From: Siphonodentalium dalli
Taxonomy: Eukaryota; Mollusca; Scaphopoda; Gadilida; Siphonodentaliidae
Assembly (NCBI GenBank): GCA_032622095.1
Contig: CP136062.1
Coordinates: 133,505,282-133,569,281, forward strand
Reading direction: 5' to 3'
Length of the DNA stretch: 64,000 nucleotides
The notes beneath the pieces are model-generated. The model had not been told where the DNA came from, did not search any database, and saw nothing but the letters and a program-made list of their open reading frames with translations. This document shows positions 35,083 through 47,000 of this stretch, piece after piece. Made by a program: the position numbers and the translations under genes. Each line of letters starts with the position of its first letter. Positions within the stretch are counted from its first letter, which is position 1.

Positions 35083-36368
35083 GCATGGGTGTTGTCATGC
35101 TGTGGGGAAAATGGAACATGACACTATGAGAGGAGTGGAAATACAGTCTTGAGATCATTTTCCGAGAACTGATTGTGGCACTGATGGTCGATTTGTGATG
35201 CTCATAGTAATGGGAATGCAGATAGTGAAACAAAGTCCGACCGATACCATGTTGATTTTGAACCCCAGACCCGAGGTCGACCCTCTATCTGCTCCAAATG
35301 AATGAATGTGAATCATATTTGGTCTGCACCAATAAAATCACACATCCGAATGGAAAATGAACCATTAATGAGTATACATTTATAGGTGAATGGTACAACC
35401 TTTCGGTTAAAAAAAAAAAAAAGGGGTTGACATTAATTTAACAACTATGTGTGTGATTATCACCAATCCTCTTGTAATTTGACTCTTGATTCTCTTCTCA
35501 GCAGTGTTCTGAAATGGAAAATTGATGAATACAAAAGATATACATAATCTTGTTCACAGCAGTGGTGGCATATGACCCCTATTGATAAATGTAAATAAGA
35601 AACTATGGATTATATGCGTGATCAAATGCTATGCACAATAGAGAAACACTATACATAACAATATCCCCTAATTGTCCATGAAAATACATATATTGCATTT
35701 ATGAATTACCACACATGTTTGTTTATGAAAATTATGCAATTTCCCACCAAAATACTGAACCATCTGGGGATCTCCCATGAAAATTCACTGATTCCCTGAC
35801 TTTCACTACATGCTTAGAAGTTTACTGCCAGCGTTCATAGCCCATCAAACATAGTCCAGGTGACCAAAAATTTCATGTGAGATGACCATCTTCTGTCAAC
35901 ACAATATGTATCTGTTTATACCGCAGTAAGACAAAATGTCTCACAAATGTGTTTGGATTCCGATTTTCCTTAATTTTTGGAAAATTGTGAACTTTTGATT
36001 ATATTTCAATGGATTAATGGTAAGTCAATATCAAATGACAAGCAGGTAAGGATTTTCATAAAATGATAACTTAGTTAATTGTAAGCATTTATTACATTAC
36101 ATTCAACTCCTTAGAGAAGGTATTTCGCCATAATTTGGGGTTCACCAAACAGCAGGTTGAACATATAAGTTGCTTTATGCCCAAGGTGCCAAAATTTTGT
36201 AACTATTTGGCGGACACATGCAGAACTTATTGTATTAATATTGTTATTGAAATTCATAACCAAATTGGTTTTAATGCATCTGTGACATCTATTTACAAAT
36301 GCAATTGTAGACTTGCAATGATAAAATTTTCCAAACTCAGAATTGCAGTTATAGTGGCGGACTTCTGT

Positions 36369-36752
36369 CATTATTCATGTATAGACAAAGAAAGACCTTA
36401 TTCTAAGTATAACATAAGTTACTCTCATGTTACAGGTAACAAGAATAACTATCAATGAAAGTGTCAATGACACTGTAGCTCAACTTGGGGAGGCGTTGTC
36501 TGCTTATATTTCCTGAATATCCCTCCAATGAATAATAAACCACTCGAATATATACTATGTCATTATTCATTATTTATAGACAAAGACCTTATTCTAAGTA
36601 TAACAGAAGTTACTCTCATGTTACGGGTAACAAGAATAACTACCAATGAAAGTGTCAATGACACTGTAGCTCAACTTGGGGAGGCATTGTCTGCTTATAA
36701 TTCTTGAATATCCTTCCAATGAATAATAAAAGGCCGTCCGGCCACAGTGTCC
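36369..36752. repeat. Tandem duplication, about 192-bp unit
   Basis: CATTATTCAT at 36369 and 36561, and CAACTTGGGG at 36481 and 36672, show a period near 192 bp. Each unit includes 'ACCTTATTCTAAGTATAAC' and 'AATGAAAGTGTCAATGACAC', and ends in MITE-B right-part sequence ('CCAATGAATAATAAA'). Confidence 0.85.
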
Positions 36753-37556
36753 CCCGAAAAAGTGGCTTCATTGGGGGCATCAGCTTTTCTGAAAAAATAT
36801 CAAGGACCCTAAATCCGATACTATATTTCAGAACAATCCAACCAGTGTCCCATGAAATGGTGGATAATAAACTATCATACAAAATTTGATTCAGATTTAT
36901 ATGATCACACAAACTAAAGTTATCATCCGGAAACCAGAAATTGACATGATTCTAAGTTGAAACAGGCCATAACTCTCGCAAAAATGGGCGGAGCAAACCC
37001 ATATTCGAACTTGACCTGTTTATAGGGCTGATAAACTCACATACCAAATTTGGTTCAGATATAATCACACAAACTGAAGTTATCATCCGGAAACCAGAAA
37101 ATTACAAGATTCTAAGTAAAAAAAAGGGCCATAACTCTCACAAAAATGGGCGGAGCAAACCCATATTCGAACTTGATTTGTATTTTGGTCTGATAAACTC
37201 ACATACCAAATTTGGTTCAGATATGATCACACAAACTGAAGTTATCATCCGGAAACCAGAAAATTACAAGATTCTAAGTCAAAAAAGGGCCATAACTCTC
37301 GCAAAAATGGGCGGAGCAAACCCATATTCGAACTTGACCTGTATTTTGGTCTGATAAACTCACATACCAAATTTGCTTTTGATCTAATAACCGAAACTAA
37401 AGTTATCATCCGGAAACCATTTCCGGACGGATGGATGGATGGACACCGTTTATTTTAAAAGTCCCCCGAAATTTTTTATTTCGGGGGACAATAAACCACC
37501 CCAATATATACTTTTATAACTGGGTGGGAGAATCAATTCAATAAAGAAAGGGTTAA
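36503..37556. mobile_element. MITE-B right part split by a pearl-like element
   Basis: MITE-B sequence breaks off at CCAATGAATAATAAA (36730) and resumes at AATAAACCACCCCAATATAT (37490), ending AAAGAAAGGGTTAA at 37556. The intervening DNA is the pearl-like element at 36731-37489. Confidence 0.85.
36731..37489 (-). mobile_element. Pearl-like element with hairpins at both ends
   Basis: The left end is GGCCGTCCGGCC, a small hairpin, followed by 'ACAGTGTCCCCCGAAA'. The right end is TCCCCCGAAATTTTTTATTTC then GGGGGACA, a strong hairpin. AATAAA flanks both sides. The core is four units of about 120-150 bp with 'AAGTTATCATCCGGAAACCA' and 'AAAAATGGGCGGAGCAAACC'. It has no coding capacity. Architecture resembles the bivalve 'pearl' elements; that comparison is from general knowledge. 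Confidence 0.82.
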
Positions 37557-38225
37557 CTAGCACTAATATTCCAAACATACGACAGCACAATTCTGCAGAC
37601 AACAGTCTTATTCTCATTTCTCTGTTCAGTGTATGGTAGCAACATTTTCAACTAATAAACTTGTGAATTTAAGATGCATCATCCTAATTAATACTCGCAA
37701 ATTACTATTTCCTTGGCTTTGGGGATAAAAAATATTTGATTTGAGTTCAGGAACCCACCCATCAAAGCTCAGAGTGATCAGATATCAATGTTTGAAATAT
37801 ATTATTTTTCGCCACCGGTAATTTTAAGTGGCCCAGTAAACAGTCCATGTGAAGACGGCCTCAGACCAAATTGCCACTCTAAAATCAAGTGGCTTTTTTG
37901 TGTCAGATATTTGACAAACCGGCAAAATTTCGTTGAACAAAATGTTGATAAATAACAGCTTTTGGGCAATTTTATACTATAGTTGATTGGTTAGCATTAT
38001 TTTGGGGCAATTACTCGATTCTGATAACTGAAGCGGCATTTCAAAAAATGTTGTTGTTGGAATCTGAAGATATGGGGACCATCAAATCGGATTGAGTACC
38101 TTTAATTAGCACTAATATTCCAAATATATGACAGCATAATGCTGCTGACAATAACCATATTCTCATTTCTCTGTTCAGTGTATGGTAGCAACATTTTCAA
38201 CTAATAAATTTTTGTGAATTTTAAA
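37552..38225. repeat. 120-bp direct repeats flanking a MITE-D copy
   Basis: 37553-37672 and 38102-38225 are about 90 per cent identical ('TAGCACTAATATTCCAAA', 'TCTCATTTCTCTGTTCAGTG', 'GGTAGCAACATTTTCAACTA'). The MITE-D copy fills exactly the gap between them. Confidence 0.85.
37669..38105. mobile_element. MITE-D copy with TTAA ends
   Basis: It runs from TTAAGATGCATCATCC to GATTGAGTACCTTTAA and is 437 bp. Internal 'GGAACCCACCCATCAAAGC' and 'CTGATAACTGAAGCGGCATT' are shared with the other copies. Confidence 0.88.
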
Positions 38226-39120
38226 GCACATAAACATGAAATTGCAATTACGGTGGGTAGCTATAACATATGGTGGTAATGAAGAAAGCTCAATTAACGA
38301 TTTGTGGATAGGGTTACTGGTCACCTATTTGTATTGGCGCATTAATTTCTAGCTATTTTTCTGTGTTTTTATTTTTATTATCAGTATAGTGGTTAGTAAA
38401 TATCTAAAATATTTAAATGAACGATCTGTTAAAAATACATAGGTGATAGATCATTCACCTTCGCTAGTTTATTTATCATAACAGTTTCCATCTAAAACAC
38501 AATAAACTACTTTTTATCACAGAGCTTATTTTGGGAACAAAGCGTGATCTGTCTCATTTATTATTCATCAGCATTTATTTATCAACAAGGTAGCTTTTTC
38601 TTTTTGGTTGACTTTCAAATAATTAATTCTTCAAAAACTTTTCACCCTCCTCCACCACCTTTTACAGAAAATTTAGAAAACACACCTTTAATATTAAAAC
38701 ATGAATTTTCTTTGGCCTTTTGCACTAACTCCAGCTTTCTGCTGTCATACCTATTTTTCATCTTTTAGGGGAGTTAGTGGCACGCTCATATCGCCCACAT
38801 CTATTCCATTCAGTTACACTGGGCTAAAACCAGTTCACAATCATATTGAATATGTTATCATATTTGTTATTGGTGGTGGATTGTCGTCCACCTTATTTGG
38901 TTTGACCTCAGAATTGTTTTTTTTAAATATCACATTATCTTGTTTAGTTATTTCCTCCAGTAAACAAGGTCCATAAAATCTGTATAGAAACAAACCTCTT
39001 ATCACTTGATGCCACACTTTTGACCTTAGTCATAGTGATTAGATATTCATCAGATTCTTGTAGCTGTGATTCATGTGATATCTTATCTGGAAGAAGATTA
39101 AATCAAAGATATGGTCCATG

Positions 39121-39275
39121 TAAACACTTTCATGATGGGAGCTGCGCTGGTGCTGCATTAAAGATCCTGTGCCAGTGCATTGTCGTATATATGCAAGGCT
39201 TCCTGTAGGAGACTTGCATATATAAGATAATGCATTGGTACAGGGTTTTCAAAATATTTCAGGAAGATTCATTGA
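39121..39275. mobile_element. MITE-A copy, shortened
   Basis: 'CACTTTCATGATGGGAGCTG' opens it, one palindrome ('GTCGTATATATGCAAGG' / 'TTGCATATATAAGATAATGC') is present, and 'TTTCAGGAAGATTCATTGAA' closes it. The second palindrome is missing and the TTAA ends have decayed. Confidence 0.78.
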
Positions 39276-39331
39276 ATTGACATGGAACACACTACTGGGG
39301 TAATAGAATGGAAATACAGAATATAGTAGTT

Positions 39332-39776
39332 ATATAAAGATGAATAATCCGATTAAGCGCCCCTCAATTACTATTTATTTGGTTTCGGGGTTAAAAAATA
39401 TTTGAATCAAGTGGAGAAACCCACCTATCAAAGCTAAGCGTTATTAGATATCAATTTTTGAAATCTATTATTTTTTACCATTGAGACTTATTAGTGGACC
39501 TGTAAAAAGTCAACTAGCTGACGGTCTCGGACCAAATTGCGGATGAAGATGGATAACTCTAAAATCAAGAGGCTTTGTGTTGATAATAAGGCCAAATTTC
39601 GTCGAACAACATGTTGATAAATAACAAATTTCAGGCAATTTTATGGTATAGTTGACTGTGGTTAGCATTATTTTTGGGCAATTAATCGATTCTGATAACT
39701 GAAGCGGCATTTCAAAAAATGTTGTTGTTGGAATCTGATTATATGGGGACCATCGAATCGGATTGAGTACCCTTAA
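39332..39776. mobile_element. MITE-D copy abutting MITE-A
   Basis: It starts AAAGATGAATAATCCGATTA and ends GAATCGGATTGAGTACCCTTAA. Its terminal TTAA (39773-39776) is also the first TTAA of the adjacent MITE-A copy. Confidence 0.85.
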
Positions 39777-39957
39777 CCCTTCCATGATAGGAGCTTCCTG
39801 AAATTTTGTAAAAACCCTGTGCCAATGCATTCTCTTATATATGCGAGTCTCCCATAGGGAGCCTCACATATTTAAGAGAATAAATTGACTTAACAATGAC
39901 CTTATAAGCTGGTGCATTCTCTTATATAAGGGAGGCTCCCTATCATGGAAGGGTTAA
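39773..39957. mobile_element. MITE-A copy with TTAA ends
   Basis: It begins TTAACCCTTCCATGATAGG and ends ATCATGGAAGGGTTAA. Palindromes are intact, though the right one is shortened ('CTTATATAAGGGAGGCTCCC'). Confidence 0.88.
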
Positions 39958-40136
39958 AAGCATAATTTATATCCAAATTGGCAGCACACAATTTAATTCT
40001 TAAAAAATGTGTGTTTTTTGCTAAATCCTGTTCGGTGATTGGTCAACTGCCAATTGGGTCATGCATTTCCCAATAAAACATACCATAACACAAACCAACA
40101 TCACATTGACCTATATGACTAAGTGCTGTAGAGAGA

Positions 40137-40289
40137 ATAACTGGGCATGTTTTTTGAGTGCATGGCCACAGAATAATCGATCAATAATTCACAGGTTGAA
40201 TATTGGGTGGATATATAGCCCAATATTCAACCTGTGAATTTTTTATCGATTATTCTGTGGCCGCGCACTCAAAAAACATGCCCAGTTAT
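40137..40289. mobile_element. Foldback element, about 70-bp arms
   Basis: The left arm ATAACTGGGCATGTTTTTTG ... 'CACAGGTTGAATATTGGG' is mirrored by 'CCCAATATTCAACCTGTG' ... CAAAAAACATGCCCAGTTAT. The arms differ at only a few positions. I see no clear target-site duplication beyond the terminal AT-rich bases. Confidence 0.82.
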
Positions 40290-40814
40290 TGGACCCAACA
40301 GCCAAAGCACTACACCTAATCTATGAAGGTATACATACTTGAGCCGCCACTGGTCGGCCTGTCTCTCCACTGTAACACTTCTTTGTAAACAGTCTCTTTT
40401 ATAACCTCGGCAGTCTGCAGCAGTATTAGATAACTAGAAATTTCTGGGTAGGTTAAGGATAATATTTTCATTTATTCATCAATTTCGATTATTAGACTTT
40501 CCAGTACTGATTCTTGCATTGCCAGCCTTATATTATTCGAAGTGGTTACTGCCACATAATTTTTTGTTGTTGCTGCCATGTAAAATCTTTTGTTGACTTG
40601 ATTTGGCCAGATTTGTTTGAAAATATCATAAACAACTTGGGCCAAAATATATATTGTCCATGTTTCTCATGCTAACCCTACATACCATATCCATTTTTAA
40701 GATCTTCAGTTTAATAGTATGTTTTTGCTTTATTTTTAAAAAGAATTGCAGCAAAAGCTCTTTATTGGACTTAAAAAATAAGCGTTTTGTGGGGAATCAA
40801 TCTACAAAAAATTA

Positions 40815-41027
40815 TCATGTATTTCTCAGAAGGATACGAGCCAACCTCATTATAGGAACAACGTCCTTCATGCCATCTGCATTCATTCCTTTCTCTGCCT
40901 CATGAAACAATCGTTTCCGCAGTTTCTCACTGGCGAGAGGTGAGATGTTATCCATAGCATCTTTGAATTCTTTATCATTCAGCACACCAGCATCACTAGA
41001 CTGATAGGCAATCAGCCTGTTTTCAAT
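40815..41027 (-). CDS. Unidentified gene, last coding exon and stop
   Basis: The acceptor is AAAATCTTTTCAG|ATT. There are 70 codons then TGA. It reads IENRLIAYQSSDAGVLNDKE, then FKDAMDNISPLASEKLRKRL and FHEAEKGMNADGMKDVVPIM. The DxGxLxxxEF pattern resembles an EF-hand loop with some ligands missing. Helical to the end. Confidence 0.86.
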   Translation of the reverse strand: MENRLIAYQSSDAGVLNDKEFKDAMDNISPLASEKLRKRLFHEAEKGMNADGMKDVVPIMRLARILLRNT

Positions 41028-44000
41028 CTGAAAAGATTTTACCCTTATATTACTAAATGGATTCTCCCATATAGTTATAAAATTATACAATGGAATGGTC
41101 TATTATTCATCTGGAGGGATGTTCAGAAATTCAGGAATGATAGGCAGACAAACAGATAATACAAGTGGAGAAGGATTCGTATTCAATGGTGGGACATGTT
41201 CAGATAATTAAGTACAATCGGTCTCCCAGTAACGTTGTTCAACATAAATGACATCATGAACAGTTGGCAGAGACAATGGAACATGCAGTTGTCTTAGTTG
41301 TCCCCCGAAAAAAATTCGGGGGACTATTAAAATAGCCGGTGTCCGTCCGTGTGTCCGTGCATCTGGAAATGGTTTCCGGATGATAACTTTAGTTTCGGTT
41401 ATTAGATCAAAAGCAAATTTCATAGGTGAGTTTATCAGACCAAAATAAAGGTCAAGTTCGAATATGGGTTTGCTCCGCCCATTTTTGCGAGAGTTATGGC
41501 CCTTTTTTTACTTAGAAAACCCCTGAAAGTTGGTTTCCGGATGATAACTTTAGTAGAGTTAATCGGATTCAAACCAAATTTGGTATATTACTTTCTCCCA
41601 GAAAAACACAGGTCAAGTTAGATCTTGGGTTCTGCCCAACCATTTTTGGCAGAGTTATGCCCCTTTTTCGACATAGAAAATTCAGTTTTTCTTCTGTTTT
41701 TTTTGGGTTCCGGAAGATAACTTGATTTTGGATTGTTTATATGCAAAACCCGTTTTTTTGTGGATTACTTATATCAAAATACAGCTCAAGTTCGAATTTC
41801 GAGAGTTATGGCACTTTTTTGTCTGCCGACCCGACATATAAAACCCCAAAAGTTGGTGTCCGGATGATAATTTTAGTAGAGTTAATCAGATTTAAACCAA
41901 ATTTGGTATGTGTCTTTCTCCCAGCAAAACACAGGTCAAGTTTGAATTCGGGTTCCGCCCGCCAATTTTCACCAGAGTTATGTCCCTTTTTTACTTAGAA
42001 TTTTTGCCAATTTGAGGTTTCCGGATGATAACTTTAGTAAATGTGTACTGAATGAAATTAAATTTGGTAGCACTAGCACAAAGACAGATAAAATTCGATT
42101 TTGTGTTCCGCCATGCCAATTTTTATGCGCAAACAACGGTCGTATCAAGCCGATGCTTAGAGGCGGACATGAAGTCTACCGACCTTTTATTCGACTTGCT
42201 TTACTTAGAAAATTTCTCATTTTTTCGGTTTCCGGATGATATCTCAAGTTTGGATCCTTTAATTGCAAATACGGTTTTTATGTGGATCAGTCATATCACG
42301 ATGCAGGTCAAGTTCGAATTTGAGTTTGAACCGATGATTTTTATCAGAGTTATCAGGAGTTATGGGCTTTTTGACTTGTAATTTTCTTCATTTTGTGCCA
42401 ATTTGAGGTTATATTTTGACTTTAAGAGTTTTTTTAAGATTTGGTTATTTGTATGCATGTCAGTAATGAGACAATGCACAAGTGTCTTATCCATATAGTA
42501 TACTTCTACAAAGCCTCCGCTCCAAATGAAGCCACCGGTTCGGGGGACACTGTGGCCGAGCGGCCTTTTATTTCCCTTATGTTGATGACTCGAAATATAA
42601 ATACAGGATTTAAAATGCCGCTTTCTGATTGGAGGTGGAACATAAGTGTTATGTACCAGTGTAACAGCATCAGGTTTCGGAATATGATGCCAGACATTTG
42701 CAGAATGAGGTCCCCAGAGGGTGAATTTAGTGATGCTATCCCACACAGAGGGTTAGCATCATTAAATTCACCCTCTGGGGACCTCATTCTGCTTGGGCCT
42801 CATCTCCTCTGAAAATTATCTTTGTGACCAATTAACAAGATTTTTAGCTTCTTTTGAAACTTCTTTAGAAAGTTTCTGTTTCTTTTTTAGTTTCTCTATA
42901 TCCCTAAATTGGCAGACGACACAATGCATAATCCTGGTGCCCAAAGGGTGCACATCACCATCTTCACCATCTGGGAACTTAAATCTGAGTCTAGGTCTCC
43001 CATGATGAGACTATGCAGAATGAGGTATGCAGCTGAATTTGGTTATGCTAGCCAACTGTGCAGGCCTGCAGGGTAGCATCACTAAATTCACCCTCTGGGA
43101 ACCTCATCCTGCAAATGTCAGCACCATATTTTGAGGCCTGAACAGCATTCAAAGTCACAAAAATAAAACCAATTCTTATTAGAAGAAAATAAAACTTGAG
43201 ATATTAACCCTTTATTTTATAAATAGATTTTCCCATTCAGTTATAAAAGTATACATTGGAATGGACAATTATATTCATCTGGAGGTGTGTTCAGGAAAAA
43301 CAAGCTGACGACAGATAATAAAAGTGCAGCAGGAGTCCAACTATTGGAGGGAAATATTCAGGAAATAAGTTTAACAAACAACCTAAGGTCGTTTGTTGAA
43401 CTTTTTATCTGAAAACATTTCCTAAGGGATAACTACTCGTCAATAAGGTTTTAGTATAGAAAGGGTAAATGAAATTTACTCTGCTGATCGGAAGTGTTAG
43501 TCAGATACATTTTTTACTTCATGGGTTGTCCCATTCAGTTATAAAATAAAAGTATATACAGTGAAGTTGTACATTCTTCATTTGTATAGATTCTAATATA
43601 CTACAAGCAGACGACAAGGGGGGAAACACTTATAGTGGTTAGAGCTGAAACGGACAGCCGGATAACCGGTTAGCATCCGGATAACGACGTAACCGGTTAG
43701 AAAAAAATGAACCGGACGAAACCGCATCCCACTCTGTCAGTTGAATGTGAATGTGAATAATGCACTGGTACCCTCAAAATATTAAGATAAATGATGCAAA
43801 AGTAATAATAACCCCTGTGCCACCGATAGTAGAGTGCAATGCAAAGATTAATTGGTGCACGCGGAAGATTCAGATACTGAGTAGCAATTCTCGAACTGTC
43901 CGGAAGTGTCGGCGACCTTCAATCAATTCCGGCCTTTGAAGTTTTCTCTGATCTTCCGACGAAAGCACGTGGGCAGTCACTGTGTATCCAGGCGGGATAG

Positions 44001-47000
44001 TTCAAAGCAATGAAGTCACTGAATCAGTGAATCTGTCATCTGATTGACACCCCTCAGACTCGGTATTATTTCGTGTTGAAATTTGAAAAGTGAACATGGC
44101 TATCGATCGACTCTGCGAGAATTAGCGATAAATGCCATTAAATGGAATCGTGTAAATCGGAAGTGTGGGCGAATTTATTACTTTCTAGTCTTTATTTATA
44201 ATTCATTGGAGGATATACCAATGATGATATCATGATAATGATATATTACAGATCTTTAATATATAGTTTTGTTACTCGTTTTACCAATACCCATACTATA
44301 ATATTGTTACTCGTTTTACAAATGCCCAAACATATGCTGATCACCGGCAATTGCAAATAAGCGTTCCGCCTGCCATTCACAAATTTCACTTGCTCATTCC
44401 CCATCAGGAAAGCCAGCAAAAGAACAGTGAATGCGTGTTTTTGAATATCGTGAATAAGGTCTTTATTTCAGCTACTATTTCTCACCTAGGTTTGTCCCTG
44501 GAGCATGGAAAATGTCGACATAATTAGCGGTTAACCGGTTGAAATACGGCTAACCCCAAAGGTTAACCGGTTAGAAGAATGGGTCAACCGTTTCAGCTCT
44601 AATAGTGTTGTTCAACTAATAAGTTCAACAAGTACACAGAACTGCACAAGTGTCAGTTTATGGCACGAGTGCGATGGTGAAAGGCTAGCATGGGAGGTCA
44701 AAGGCCTCGAATGTTATCCTTCCACGATCACAAAAGTGCCATAAACTATCTGCCATGCAGTAATACATTTGTGCGGTTCCGTGTTTTTTAAATGCACGAC
44801 CAACATCTCCTGACTGATCAGTTCTTATGTTGTCCGAAGAATTATTCCATGCTATTTTTGATCATGTGATATGTCAAGATGCTCTTATTTTAAATTTCCA
44901 GAGAACATCATTTATGCGTCGTCCTATTACGAACGATTGTGTGGAATAGGTTAAAACAGATGGCATGGGCTGAAATGGAGGAACAGGATTTTTTTAGCAA
45001 CAGGTGCATAATAAACAAACTTATTAGATGAATATCCAAACAGAATAAGTAATGGGAATCAAGTAACTACTCACCAGCAAATATTCAGCTACAAAAGTGT
45101 TCTATTGCTCAGATAGTCCAAATACTTGATATTGTGCACACATGTTGCTGTTGTAGGTGAATGAAATTTTTTTGCTAAATTGTAGTAAAATCAATGTGCT
45201 TCCAATTAAATTCAACACACTTGTGGATTTATGAAAATAATGGCAAACATACAGTAATGCCCTAAATAATCGACTCCTTAACCACAGCAGAATTATGGGC
45301 AACTTTTCAGGATTTAGTCGGCAATATGGATTGTTAGCATTCATCGGAAAGCTCTCATCTAACAAGCCATATTTCCAACTAAATCCTGAAAAGTTACTCA
45401 TAATTCTGCTGTGGTCAAGGAGTCGATTATTTAGGGCATTACTGTAGTTTGACATGTTCAAGGAACCTCATGTAATCTTAAAGGAAGGAGCCTGCTACTC
45501 ACCTCTAGAAACCTGGGTTCTCTGAATTTGAGGATAAGATGAATGAGATATTTAGCGACACTGCTCGACGATATCTTGTTCTCACTGAACGATGTGTAGC
45601 TCATCTGGAGTGTCTCTAGATCATCCTCCTATTGAAAAAAAACGAAAGGTCAGTTTGAAGAGCATTGTTTAAATTAACCATTCCATGACTGTGTCAATGC
45701 ATTCTCTTATATATGCAAGTCTCCATAAGGAGCCTAACATTTTTTGTGAATACATTGGCGAAACAATATTTACCTAACAATATTTACCTTGCCTAGCAAT
45801 ATTTAAATTGACATTGGATTCCTCTACCTGTGTGGTAGGGAGACAACGAACGGAGGAATGGTCGGTGCTGAAAATATAAACTTACCTTGTCTGGTTTCTC
45901 GGAATAACTTGTTCAGAATGTGAACAGTCCAAGAGCCATGCAGTTCGGATACACCCCTTGTATTGTTAGCACTTATAAAACACAATCAATTAGTGACAAA
46001 ATAGATGTGTTGGGCCAGGAATCTGATACAGGGTATGTATATAGTTTTTCTGCAAAGTTCGCGCAAACACCTGACAAGCCAGTGTAAGCCAGTGCATTCT
46101 CTTATATATGCAAGGCTACCTATGGGAGACTCGCATATATAACAGAATGCACTGGCACAGGATCTTTATTGCTACGCCGGCGCAGCTCCCACCATGAAAG
46201 GGTTAAGACTGCACGATAATGTTTCAAGTTCATCTAAAGTTTGAATGCAAATGTTTTAAGTATTATTTGCATTCGTACTACAACCAATAATTTATTTTTA
46301 ATATCAGTTTAAACTGTAACTTGATACAAATTTAGCAAACAGAAGAGAATTTATCTTTCCGCAGCTGTCCATCAAACATTTATTAGCAGTCATTTTCTAC
46401 CAATCAGCGACTGGGCTGGTCGTTTGCTGCATTATCAATTCTTTTCTCACACTAATTTTGATATATGCATGTGCATACTTTCAGTGTTAAATTGAATATT
46501 TTTCAAACAAATTATTTGTTGTCAAATCATAATTTACTGAAATTTTTATTTGTGCAATGATGTTGGAAATTCATCCATGATTATAGCACTTTTTTATTTT
46601 GCATGTCAATAGTCATATTTTTCATAGTTAAAGATGAAAAAAAGGCATGTTCTCTGGTGTATTGTTGCCTTTTGACAGGCACTGTAAAAGAAATTAAACT
46701 ATTTCTGCAGGCACCTTGTCTCCTAGCAACCGTAATCTCCTCCCACTAATGTATGTGTGGAATCCTCCAATAAATGTGCCTTAGAATTACTCAATGAGAA
46801 AATGAAAACAATAATTGACATATATGAACAATGTTTTGACCTAGAGTAGTCAGTAGTGAGTCAGTTTAAGGCATTTGTCAAAGTCCTAAGGAGTCATAAG
46901 TTGTATCTCGCAACAACACAAACAAGTCCAATAACATTGACAAGTTCATGACACTGTGTCATTCTATGTAGCATACTGTATACTTAAATTTAGGTAGACA

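Larger units (their letters stand above)
19060..40814. other. Intergenic region between two convergent genes
   Basis: About 21.7 kb between the PDCD4 stop and the - strand gene's stop. It must include both 3' UTRs, but I cannot place the poly(A) sites with confidence. I find no further exons. It is occupied by the repeats listed separately. The stretches 19890-21160, 23350-25580, 26050-27480 and 30502-32559 hold no element I can bound, apart from a poly-C tract at 23941-23983. Confidence 0.6.

Noticed and set aside
37552-38225. LTR retrotransposon (direct repeats flanking an interior)
   Set aside because: The interior is exactly a MITE-D copy, with no primer-binding site, polypurine tract or coding sequence. 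The repeats lack TG...CA ends.
42360-42812. Overlapping open frames on both strands (up to 128 codons)
   Set aside because: They span the joint of a pearl-like element and a MITE-F copy, and the same sequence occurs elsewhere as repeat.
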